A stretch of DNA of 64,000 nt, taken from positions 1,364,001 through 1,428,000 of the forward strand of contig NZ_JBNAGA010000001.1 of assembly GCF_049800955.1 (NCBI RefSeq), read 5' to 3'. Under the pieces are notes generated by a model. It was not told the DNA's origin. It saw only the letters and a program-made list of their open reading frames with translations, and searched no databases. Shown here piece after piece: positions 53,816-61,277 of this stretch (its first letter is position 1; each line of letters starts with the position of its first letter). The translations under genes and the position numbers were made by a program. This DNA is from JAKVBH01 sp049800955. GTDB lineage: Bacteria > Pseudomonadota > Alphaproteobacteria > Rhodobacterales > Rhodobacteraceae.

Positions 53816-56311
53816 CTAGAGGAGCAAGTCCGTTTCTGTCAGGGCAGGGTCCCCCGATAGATTGATGGAGAGGTCCCATCCGTCTCCATCAATATCCACG
53901 TAGAGCCGCCCAACGGTTTCGCTGTAGAGCACCTCGCCACCTGTGCCGGAGTAGCTCTCAACGAAGGTCAGATCATCGGCAAGGCCGCTCAGGTCGATCT
54001 TGTCGACCCCGGCTGTGAAATCGACGATCCGGTCGCGTGCGGAGGTGTGGGGGCTCTCAGAAACGGTGTTGAAGATAAAGACATCCACACCATCGCCGCC
54101 GCCCATCGTGTCGCGGCCGGTGCCGCCGGTGATCTGATCGTTGCCGCCACCGCCGAACAATCGGTCATTTCCACTGCCGCCGAAGAGTTGGTCGGCGCCG
54201 TTGTTGCCTGCGATGAGGTCATTGTCATTGCCGCCGTAAAGACGGTCATCTGCGTTTCCGCCGCGCATCGTGTCGTTGCCCTCGCGGCCCAGCACAAGGT
54301 CAGCCTGATTGCCGCCCGAGAGCCAATCCGCCCCGTCGCGACCGTCCAGCGTATCGTTGCCGTCGCTGCCGTAGAGGACATCGTCCCCGGTCTCGCCATT
54401 GAGCCGGTCCGCAGCGCCATTGCCGACAAGGGTATCATCACCTGATCCGCCCGTGATCGTCTCGGCGCCAGTGCCGCCATAGAGCTTGTCGTTGCCGGAT
54501 CCGCCGTCAAGCTCATTGCTGCCTGCCTCGCCGCGCAACGTGTCGTCACCGGCGCCGCCCGACAAGGTATCATCGCCGGAGCCTGCGCGCAGAGAATCAT
54601 TGCCGTCATTGCCGATGAGACGATCATTGTCCCCGTCGCCGTCCAGCGTGTCGTTGCCGTCGCCGCCGACCATGAGATCATCGCCCGAACCGCCGCGGCC
54701 GCTGTCGTCCCCATCCTCGCCAAAGAGCCTGTCATTTCCAGAGCCACCGTTCAGCGTGTCCTCGCCCGCACCGCCGCGCAGGGAATCCGCGCCCGAACTG
54801 CCCGAGAGGGAATCGTCGCCGTCCTGTCCAAAAAGGGAATCGTCCCCTGCATTGCCGAAGAGATCATCCTCTCCCGCGCCGCCAAACATCCGGTCATCGT
54901 CATTGCCGCCACTCGCGCGATCATCTCCAGCGCCTGCGCGGATCGTGTCATTGCCATCGCCGCCCAGGGCCGTGTCGTCGCCATCCCCCCCTTCAAGGGA
55001 GTCCGCACCGTCTTCTCCGGCCAGCCTGTCATTGCCGAGCCCACCGATGAGCGTGTCGTCACCGGCGCCTCCAGCAAGGCTGTCATCGCCTGCGAGACCG
55101 TCAATCACTTCGTTGCTCCCATCGCCCGTGATCGTGTCGTCCCCGTCAGAGGGCAGGGTCACATCGGGGGTGATCGAAATGGCGAAGGCTCCGGTGAAAT
55201 CGATCACGACGCCTGTTCCATCGGGGAAGATCACAGTGCTCTCGCCGGGCGTATCATCGGGCAGGGGCTGGGTGACCTGGGTGGTGACGTTGCCATTGGC
55301 GTCAAAGACCTGGAAAATCGCTTCAGCAGTGTTGCGCGAGTTGTCCCCGAACTCGTGGTAAAGCACGACAAAGCCGCCGGTGTTGAGGGCAAACACCTTG
55401 ACCTCGCCCTGATAGCCATCAAGCGGATCGTTGATTTGCGTCTCGCCGAGGAACGTGCTGCCATCGGGATTGTAGATGCGCATCCAGACGTCATTGCCCG
55501 TGGTGGGGAACTGTCCGTCATCCGTGGCGCGTTGTTCCGAGGCCCAGATCACGACGACCTTGCCATCCTCCAGCGTGGTGGCGTCGATGGGAATGCTGCG
55601 GGCTGTGCCAGCGCCCAGTGTGTAGTGATCGCCCGTGGAGACTTTCTCCTCCACCGAAGCGGGGGTCACGAACGAGCCATCCGTGTTGACGCGCACGAGG
55701 AAGGTCTCGCCCGGGTCGCCGCCGATATTGGTGAAATCGTCATTGTTGTAGAAAATGAAGACCGTGTCGCCCGAGCGGGTCAGGGCATATTCAAGGTTGC
55801 GCCCCTGGGATGAGGACGCACCCGTGGACGTATCGGACCAGCGCGACGAGAAGGTGATATCACCATCTGCATCCCAGATGCGCAGCTCGGAGAACCCGGG
55901 CACCTGAAAGACACCCATGATCGCGCCATCATCGAGATCAATCGCCACATCGGCGGACCATTCCGCGAAATAGGGCTGCTCATACGTGCCTTGCGCGATC
56001 TGGTTGCCCTCGGCATCGAAGCTTAGGGTCAACAGGTTGGTTTGGTTATTGCTGTCTTGACGCCCTTGAACAAACAAGGTGAAGGCGCCATCGCCATCAT
56101 CGCGGGCATGCCAGACGGAATAGGGCAGGCGTGGTTCTGTGTCCGGGATCAGAGCCGTGCGATCTGAGATAATCGTGCCTTCTGAATCGCGGATGGTAAG
56201 ATCTGGTTGTGCGAAAGCGCCGCTTTCAATCTCGAGGAAACGGTCGTCGCCGACCTGAATGATATTCCGGAACCCGATGTCGAGATCTGTGGAGCCAACT
56301 GTGATGGGCAT
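53816..56311 (-). CDS. RTX-repeat type I secreted protein
   Basis: An 831-aa acidic protein without signal peptide or Cys. Residues 1-390 form a beta-rich region with recurring Asp-rich strands (for example FNYNNDDF-like and VWMRIYNPDGSTFLG), suggesting a beta-propeller-type module. Residues 394-744 are 39 consecutive GGxGxD nonapeptides that bind calcium as a beta-roll. The C-terminal 87 residues (DRIVDFTAGVDKIDLSGLAD and a terminal DLLL) match RTX secretion-signal regions. It should be exported by a type I system, none of which is nearby. No protease or lipase motif is visible. Confidence 0.88.
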   Translation of the reverse strand: MPITVGSTDLDIGFRNIIQVGDDRFLEIESGAFAQPDLTIRDSEGTIISDRTALIPDTEPRLPYSVWHARDDGDGAFTLFVQGRQDSNNQTNLLTLSFDAEGNQIAQGTYEQPYFAEWSADVAIDLDDGAIMGVFQVPGFSELRIWDADGDITFSSRWSDTSTGASSSQGRNLEYALTRSGDTVFIFYNNDDFTNIGGDPGETFLVRVNTDGSFVTPASVEEKVSTGDHYTLGAGTARSIPIDATTLEDGKVVVIWASEQRATDDGQFPTTGNDVWMRIYNPDGSTFLGETQINDPLDGYQGEVKVFALNTGGFVVLYHEFGDNSRNTAEAIFQVFDANGNVTTQVTQPLPDDTPGESTVIFPDGTGVVIDFTGAFAISITPDVTLPSDGDDTITGDGSNEVIDGLAGDDSLAGGAGDDTLIGGLGNDRLAGEDGADSLEGGDGDDTALGGDGNDTIRAGAGDDRASGGNDDDRMFGGAGEDDLFGNAGDDSLFGQDGDDSLSGSSGADSLRGGAGEDTLNGGSGNDRLFGEDGDDSGRGGSGDDLMVGGDGNDTLDGDGDNDRLIGNDGNDSLRAGSGDDTLSGGAGDDTLRGEAGSNELDGGSGNDKLYGGTGAETITGGSGDDTLVGNGAADRLNGETGDDVLYGSDGNDTLDGRDGADWLSGGNQADLVLGREGNDTMRGGNADDRLYGGNDNDLIAGNNGADQLFGGSGNDRLFGGGGNDQITGGTGRDTMGGGDGVDVFIFNTVSESPHTSARDRIVDFTAGVDKIDLSGLADDLTFVESYSGTGGEVLYSETVGRLYVDIDGDGWDLSINLSGDPALTETDLLL
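54080..55132 (-). repeat. Array of 39 RTX nonapeptide codon blocks
   Basis: The RTX gene contains 1053 bp made of 39 units of 27 bp in one unbroken 9-residue register, from ITGDGSNEV to MGGGDGVDV. Units follow L-x-G-G-x-G-x-D-x with variation such as ALGGDGNDT, LFGEDGDDS and VLGREGNDT. DNA identity between units is moderate, so this is an old, diverged array. Confidence 0.9.
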
Positions 56312-56609
56312 ACGCCTATCCTTCCAATAGTCATGATATTTAATCTCTCGTGTCTAGTTTTTGCACCGCCCTCTAATCAAGCCAATTGTCTGATGTTGCT
56401 GATTATTTGAGCATCGCAGTGGGGGAGCTTTGCCTCTGGTTGCGCCCCGGGCCCTGGCTTCCATTCCGGGATGTGAGGCGCGGCGGCGCCCGCATACGTT
56501 GACCGGCCAGCCACACTCTGGCATCAACACACTGGCACAAGGTTGAAGGCACGCAAAGCGCGCGCAAAACGCGTCTGCACAGCGCGACGTGGCAGCCGAG
56601 GGAGCAGCA
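56312..56609. other. Intergenic region between RTX gene and trkA
   Basis: A 298-bp divergent region. The RTX-proximal part (about 56320-56410) is AT-rich and probably holds the RTX promoter. The trkA-proximal part is GC-rich. I see no gene, tRNA or clear operator in it. Confidence 0.5.
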
Positions 56610-57986
56610 ATGAAAGTCATCATTTGCGGGGCGGGTCAGGTCGGCTGGCAAATCGCGCGCCACCTCTCGGGGGAACGCAACGATGTGACCGTGGTCGACA
56701 ATAACGCCGATCTGGTGCGCCGGGCCACGGATTCTCTTGATGTGCAGGGCATCGCGGGCTTTGCCAGCTATCCCGACATCCTCAAGCGCGCGGGCGCGGA
56801 GGATTGCGACATGATCATCGCCGCGACCCATTCTGACGAGGTCAATATGGTGACCTGTCAGGTGGCGCATTCGGTCTTTGCCGTGCCGCGCAAGATCGCG
56901 CGTTTGCGCTCTCAAAGTTATCTGGATGCGATCTATTCCGACCTCTATCGGCGGGATCACTTGCCCATCGATGTGGTGATTTCGCCCGAACGCGAGGTGG
57001 CCGAGGCGGCGCTGCAACGTCTGACCGCACCGGCTGCGTTTGACATCGAGACTTTCTTTGACGGCGAGGCGCGTCTTCTGGGGCTCAATCTAGATGAGGA
57101 TTGCAATGTCCTCAATACGCCCTTACGGCAGCTCTCGGATCTTTTCTCCACCTTGCGGGCTATCGTGGTGGCCATCCGCCGGGAGGGGACGCTTTTTGCC
57201 CCTGAGCCCGGCGATCAGATGTTTGCTCAGGACGATATCTACGTGATGTGTCACGTCGAGGATGTCTCCAGGATGATGGAGATCTTCGGCAAGAAACAGG
57301 CCAAGCAGGAACGCGTTGTCCTTGTCGGTGGCGGGAATGTCGGCCTCTCCGTGGCTCAGGCGCTGGAGGCACAGGCCGACAGGCTGCGCGTCAAGATGAT
57401 CGAGAAGAGCCGGAAATGCGCCGAGCGTGCGGCTGACGCGCTCGAGCGGACCATTGTTCTCAACGGCGATGGGCTGGATGCCGGGCTCTTGCAGGAAGCC
57501 AATATCCGCAAGGCGGACGCTGTTCTCACTGTGACCGATGATGACAAGACCAACATGCTGGCCGCTGTCCGCGCCAAAAGCGAAGGCTGTCCCTTCGCGA
57601 TTGCCCTGATCAACGATCCCACCCTCGCACCGCTCATGACGCCGCTGGGGATCGATGCCTATATCAATCCCCGCGCCACTACCGTGAGCTCGATCCTGCG
57701 CCATATCCGCCATGGCCGCGTCCGCGCCGTTTATTCGGTTGGGGACGCGGAGGGCGAATTGATTGAGGCGGAGGTGCTCTCAACCTCGCCAATTGCAGGC
57801 CAGCGCGTGCGCGATATCGATTTTCCCGAAGGCGTGCTCATCGGGGCCGTGAAGCAAGAGGGCAAGATCAAACGCCCGACGGGTGGATTGCGCATTGATG
57901 CAGGCGATGTGATCGCGATTTTTGCCCTCGCCAAAGACGTGCCCGAAGTCGAACGGCTTCTGCAGGTCTCTATCGACTTTTTCTGA
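56610..57986 (+). CDS. trkA: Trk potassium uptake regulatory protein TrkA
   Basis: A 458-aa peripheral membrane protein, the same length as E. coli TrkA. Two RCK/Rossmann domains begin MKVIICGAGQVGWQIARHL and VVLVGGGNVGLSVAQALE, each followed by a TrkA-C domain. It gates the TrkH channel in response to NAD(H) or ATP. The ATG at 56610 follows GAGGGAGC and gives the standard N-terminus; an in-frame upstream start would add seven residues. trkH follows after 9 bp. Confidence 0.96.
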   Translation: MKVIICGAGQVGWQIARHLSGERNDVTVVDNNADLVRRATDSLDVQGIAGFASYPDILKRAGAEDCDMIIAATHSDEVNMVTCQVAHSVFAVPRKIARLRSQSYLDAIYSDLYRRDHLPIDVVISPEREVAEAALQRLTAPAAFDIETFFDGEARLLGLNLDEDCNVLNTPLRQLSDLFSTLRAIVVAIRREGTLFAPEPGDQMFAQDDIYVMCHVEDVSRMMEIFGKKQAKQERVVLVGGGNVGLSVAQALEAQADRLRVKMIEKSRKCAERAADALERTIVLNGDGLDAGLLQEANIRKADAVLTVTDDDKTNMLAAVRAKSEGCPFAIALINDPTLAPLMTPLGIDAYINPRATTVSSILRHIRHGRVRAVYSVGDAEGELIEAEVLSTSPIAGQRVRDIDFPEGVLIGAVKQEGKIKRPTGGLRIDAGDVIAIFALAKDVPEVERLLQVSIDFF

Positions 57987-57995
57987 GGCGTCGTG

Positions 57996-59510
57996 ATGCG
58001 GCTGCGATTTGCCCAGATGCCGCTGTTTTTGCAGCTGTGCATCCTGACAGGGGCGATGATGGTTGTCCCCGCCGTGCATGCGCTGACGCGGCAGGATTTT
58101 CACGAAGCGCGCAGTTTCTTCTACGGGGGGCTGCTGACCCTGATCGTCTCGGGCTTCGTGGCCATTTCGCTCATGGGGCGGCGATCAAACAGAACGGCGC
58201 TGCGCCAGCTCATGGCCTTGCTGGCGGCCTTCACCGTTTTGCCCATCATCATGGCAATCCCCTTTGCCGAGGCCTTGCAGACAACAACCTTTCTGAATGC
58301 CTATTTCGAGATGGTGTCGTCTTTCACCACAACGGGGGCCACGCTCTTTGCCGCCGACCGTCTGTCGGACACCTTGCATCTGTGGCGCGCGCTGGTCGGC
58401 TGGTCAGGCGGCTTGCTGATCTGGGTGGCCGCGGCGGCCATTCTCGCGCCGCTCAACCTTGGCGGATTTGAGCTGACCGCAAGCGCCGAGCCCGGCCGCG
58501 GGGAGGGGCGCTTGTTGCAAATGGATGGGGCGGAACCGGCGACACGCATGGTGCGCGTTGTGGCGCTGCTCTTGCCGATCTATGCGGGCCTGACGGCTGT
58601 GCTCTGGGTTTGTCTGCTGGTCGCAGGCGATCCCGTGATCGTCGCGCTCTGCCATGCGCTCTCGACCATGTCTACCTCCGGAATTACACCGCTCGCAGAC
58701 TACGCCAATCACAGCTCCGGGTTTGCGGGTGAAGTTCTGGTGTTCCTCTTTCTGCTCTTTGCGCTGTCGCGACTGACCTTTTCGAATGATACGGTCACGG
58801 GCGCCGGCACGGATCTGCGCGATGACCCGGAGTTTCGGATTGGCCTGCTGCTTGTTCTTGTGGTGCCGCTGATGCTGTTTTTGCGCCACTGGCTGGGCGC
58901 TTATGATGTGAATGAGGAGGCCGAGGCGCTGGCCGGACTGCGCGCGCTTTGGGGCTCTGTATTCACCGTCCTCTCCTTTGTTTCGACCACAGGATTTGTC
59001 AGCGGCGGTTGGGAGGATGCGCAAAACTGGTCCGGATTGGGCACGCCCGGGCTGATATTGCTGGGCCTTGCCATGGTCGGCGGAGGCGTGGCCACGACCG
59101 CGGGCGGCGTGAAACTGCTGCGCGTCTTTGCGCTCTATCTCAACGGCGTGCGCGAAATGCAGCGCCTGATGCACCCCTCATCCGTCGGCAATGCCACGCC
59201 TATGGCACGCCGCTTGCGGCGGCAGGGCGCCGTTGTGGCCTGGGTGTTTTTCATGTTGTTTGCACTCTCCCTGGCTTCGACAACCGTTTTGCTGGCCGGG
59301 CTGGGTGTTGAATTTGACGCAGCTTTGGTGATTGCAGTGTCAACCTTGTCGACCACGGGCCCCTTGATGGCGCATGCGTTGTCACTGCCAATTGACCTTA
59401 CGGCATTGTCAGATGGCGCAAAAATCGTTGCTGCAGCGGCCATGGTCCTCGGTCGCCTGGAGACACTGGCTATTGTGGCACTCTTTTCGCCGGAGTTGTG
59501 GCGCGACTGA
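57996..59510 (+). CDS. trkH: Trk potassium transporter membrane subunit TrkH
   Basis: A 504-aa channel-like transporter with four pore repeats. Selectivity regions are recognisable as SSFTTTGATLF, LSTMSTSGITPLADY, LSFVSTTGFVSGGWE and STLSTTGPLMAHAL. It imports potassium across the inner membrane under TrkA control. A GTG directly before the chosen ATG is an alternative start. The 3' side leads to the hfq promoter region. Confidence 0.95.
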   Translation: MRLRFAQMPLFLQLCILTGAMMVVPAVHALTRQDFHEARSFFYGGLLTLIVSGFVAISLMGRRSNRTALRQLMALLAAFTVLPIIMAIPFAEALQTTTFLNAYFEMVSSFTTTGATLFAADRLSDTLHLWRALVGWSGGLLIWVAAAAILAPLNLGGFELTASAEPGRGEGRLLQMDGAEPATRMVRVVALLLPIYAGLTAVLWVCLLVAGDPVIVALCHALSTMSTSGITPLADYANHSSGFAGEVLVFLFLLFALSRLTFSNDTVTGAGTDLRDDPEFRIGLLLVLVVPLMLFLRHWLGAYDVNEEAEALAGLRALWGSVFTVLSFVSTTGFVSGGWEDAQNWSGLGTPGLILLGLAMVGGGVATTAGGVKLLRVFALYLNGVREMQRLMHPSSVGNATPMARRLRRQGAVVAWVFFMLFALSLASTTVLLAGLGVEFDAALVIAVSTLSTTGPLMAHALSLPIDLTALSDGAKIVAAAAMVLGRLETLAIVALFSPELWRD

Positions 59511-59566
59511 CAATCCAAGTTGACACTGCGCGCGCGCCATGATGCACTTGCAGCGACCTGCCAATT

Positions 59567-59594
59567 TTGTGGTGGAAAGTATCTGAAATAGAAT
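59567..59594 (+). promoter_or_regulatory. Sigma70-like promoter candidate for hfq
   Basis: TTGTGG (59567-59572) and TAGAAT (59589-59594) are separated by 16 bp and lie 63 bp before the hfq ATG in the AT-richest part of the 147-bp gap. Each hexamer matches its consensus in four or five positions. Confidence 0.4.
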
Positions 59595-59657
59595 ACATAT
59601 TTCGCAAGGCGAGGGGATCGCGCCTTGATGTGACAGCAAGAATAAAGGCTTAAAAAA

Positions 59658-59897
59658 ATGGCTTCAGACAGACAGAACTTGCAGGACGCGTTTTTGAATC
59701 ACGTTCGCAAGACCAAGGTTCCAGTGACTGTGTTCTTGATCAACGGTGTGAAGCTGCAGGGCGTCATCACGTGGTTTGACAACTTCTGCGTGCTGTTGCG
59801 TCGCGATGGCCAGTCCCAACTCGTTTACAAACACGCGATCTCGACGATCATGCCCGCGCAACCCATCAACCTCTACGATGGTGAAGAGGCCTCTTGA
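59658..59897 (+). CDS. hfq: RNA chaperone Hfq
   Basis: A 79-aa Sm-like protein. Sm1 reads VTVFLINGVKLQGVITWFDN and Sm2 carries VYKHAISTIMP, the Hfq signature. It forms a hexameric ring that pairs small RNAs with mRNAs. It is short, like other alphaproteobacterial Hfq proteins, without the long C-terminal tail of the E. coli form. Its stop overlaps the TTG start of hflX, the usual hfq-hflX pairing. Confidence 0.97.
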   Translation: MASDRQNLQDAFLNHVRKTKVPVTVFLINGVKLQGVITWFDNFCVLLRRDGQSQLVYKHAISTIMPAQPINLYDGEEAS

Positions 59898-61168
59898 ACG
59901 AACATGATGTGCCGCTGACCCGCGCCTGGGTCCTGCATCCCGATATCAAAAGCAATCCGGATCGGCGCGCCGCGCAACCGGCATTGGATGAAGCTGTGGC
60001 TTTGGCTGCGGCCATGCCCAATATGGAGGTCGTGGGGCGCACAATCGTGCCCTTGCCGCGTCCGCATCCCGGCATGTTGTTTGGCTCTGGCAAGATCGAG
60101 GAATTGGGCGCGGAGCTCAAGGCGCGGGAGATCGAGCTCGTGCTGATCGATGGGCCGGTCACCCCGGTCCAACAGCGCAATCTCGAGAAGGCCTGGAAAG
60201 TCAAACTGCTCGACCGAACAGGGCTCATTCTCGAGATCTTCTCTGACCGCGCCGCGACGCGCGAAGGGGTTTTGCAAGTTGAGATGGCTGCGCTCAGCTA
60301 TCAGCGCACCCGTCTTGTGCGCGCCTGGACCCACCTTGAGCGCCAGCGCGGCGGTCTGGGCTTTGTGGGCGGACCGGGTGAGACGCAGATCGAGGCGGAC
60401 CGCCGGGCAATTGATGACCAGCTCGTGCGCTTGCGGGGCCAACTGGACCGTGTGGTCAAAACGCGCGCGCTCCATCGGGCGGCCCGCGCCAAGGTGCCCT
60501 ATCCAATCGTGGCGCTTGTGGGCTACACGAACGCCGGCAAATCGACCCTGTTCAACCGGCTCACCGGTGCGGATGTCATGGCCAAGGACATGCTCTTTGC
60601 AACGCTGGATCCCACGATGCGCGCGGTTAAACTGGAAAACGGGCTGGATGTCATTCTGTCGGATACGGTGGGGTTCATCTCGGATCTACCGACAGAGCTT
60701 GTCGCGGCCTTTCGGGCGACGCTGGAGGAGGTGCTTGCGGCCAATGTGGTCGTGCATGTCCGCGATATCTCGGCCGAGGAAACCGATGCGCAGGCCAGCA
60801 ACGTACGCAGCATTCTCGAAACACTGGGTCTGCCAGAGACCACGCCCCAGATCGAGGTCTGGAACAAGATCGACCAGTTGGACACGGACGAGCGCGCCGC
60901 CACGCTGGCGCGCGCCAGCCGTGAGGACGCGGTTGTCCCGCTCTCTGCGGTCACGGGCGATGGTATGGATGCCTTCCTCGCGGCCATTGAAGAGGCGCTG
61001 GATGAAGGCAAGATACAAACCCATGTCACCCTGCGGTTTGACGAAGGTCGCAAGCGCGCCTGGCTTTTCGATCAGGGTGTGGTCGAAGAGGAGCGCCAGA
61101 CGGAATCCGGCTTCACGCTCGCAATCCGCTGGACACGCAAACAGGCGGGCCTTTTTGCACAGCTTTGA
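59894..61168 (+). CDS. hflX: GTPase HflX
   Basis: A 424-aa ribosome-associated GTPase. The N-terminal HflX domain includes PHPGMLFGSGKIEEL; the glycine-rich GGLGFVGGPGETQIEADRR precedes the G domain with G1 GYTNAGKST, G3 DTVGFISDLP and G4 NKID. It splits stalled or heat-damaged 70S ribosomes. The start is a TTG overlapping the hfq stop (TTGA); no ATG fits in frame near the family's N-terminus. Confidence 0.94.
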   Translation: MNEHDVPLTRAWVLHPDIKSNPDRRAAQPALDEAVALAAAMPNMEVVGRTIVPLPRPHPGMLFGSGKIEELGAELKAREIELVLIDGPVTPVQQRNLEKAWKVKLLDRTGLILEIFSDRAATREGVLQVEMAALSYQRTRLVRAWTHLERQRGGLGFVGGPGETQIEADRRAIDDQLVRLRGQLDRVVKTRALHRAARAKVPYPIVALVGYTNAGKSTLFNRLTGADVMAKDMLFATLDPTMRAVKLENGLDVILSDTVGFISDLPTELVAAFRATLEEVLAANVVVHVRDISAEETDAQASNVRSILETLGLPETTPQIEVWNKIDQLDTDERAATLARASREDAVVPLSAVTGDGMDAFLAAIEEALDEGKIQTHVTLRFDEGRKRAWLFDQGVVEEERQTESGFTLAIRWTRKQAGLFAQL

Positions 61169-61214
61169 CGCCTGTGGCGCATGTTTCTTGCGAGGGGCAG
61201 ACGCAATCGCCCAT

Positions 61215-61277
61215 CTTCATCTTGCCAGATAAACTCCGGGGGTGAGCCGCGCGAGCGGCGAGGGGGCAGCGCCCCCT
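61215..61277 (-). repeat. Intergenic repeat element, copy 2, with hairpin
   Basis: Read on the minus strand, a stem AGGGGGC-GCT-GCCCCCT (61261-61277), a second stem GCCGC/GCGGC, then CCCCCGGAGTTTATCTGGCA and AGATGAAG (to 61215). The last 23 bases match 1661-1683 in 22 positions. The first stem overlaps the acylase TAG stop codon. It lies between two convergent genes and may work as their terminator. Confidence 0.6.

Noticed and set aside
54080..55132. Periodic DNA resembling a satellite or CRISPR array
   Set aside because: The 27-bp period is codon-level repetition of RTX nonapeptides; units are diverged, without spacers.
59520..59525. TTGACA as the hfq -35 element
   Set aside because: An exact -35 hexamer, but no acceptable -10 lies 16-18 bp downstream; the later TTGTGG/TAGAAT pair fits better.
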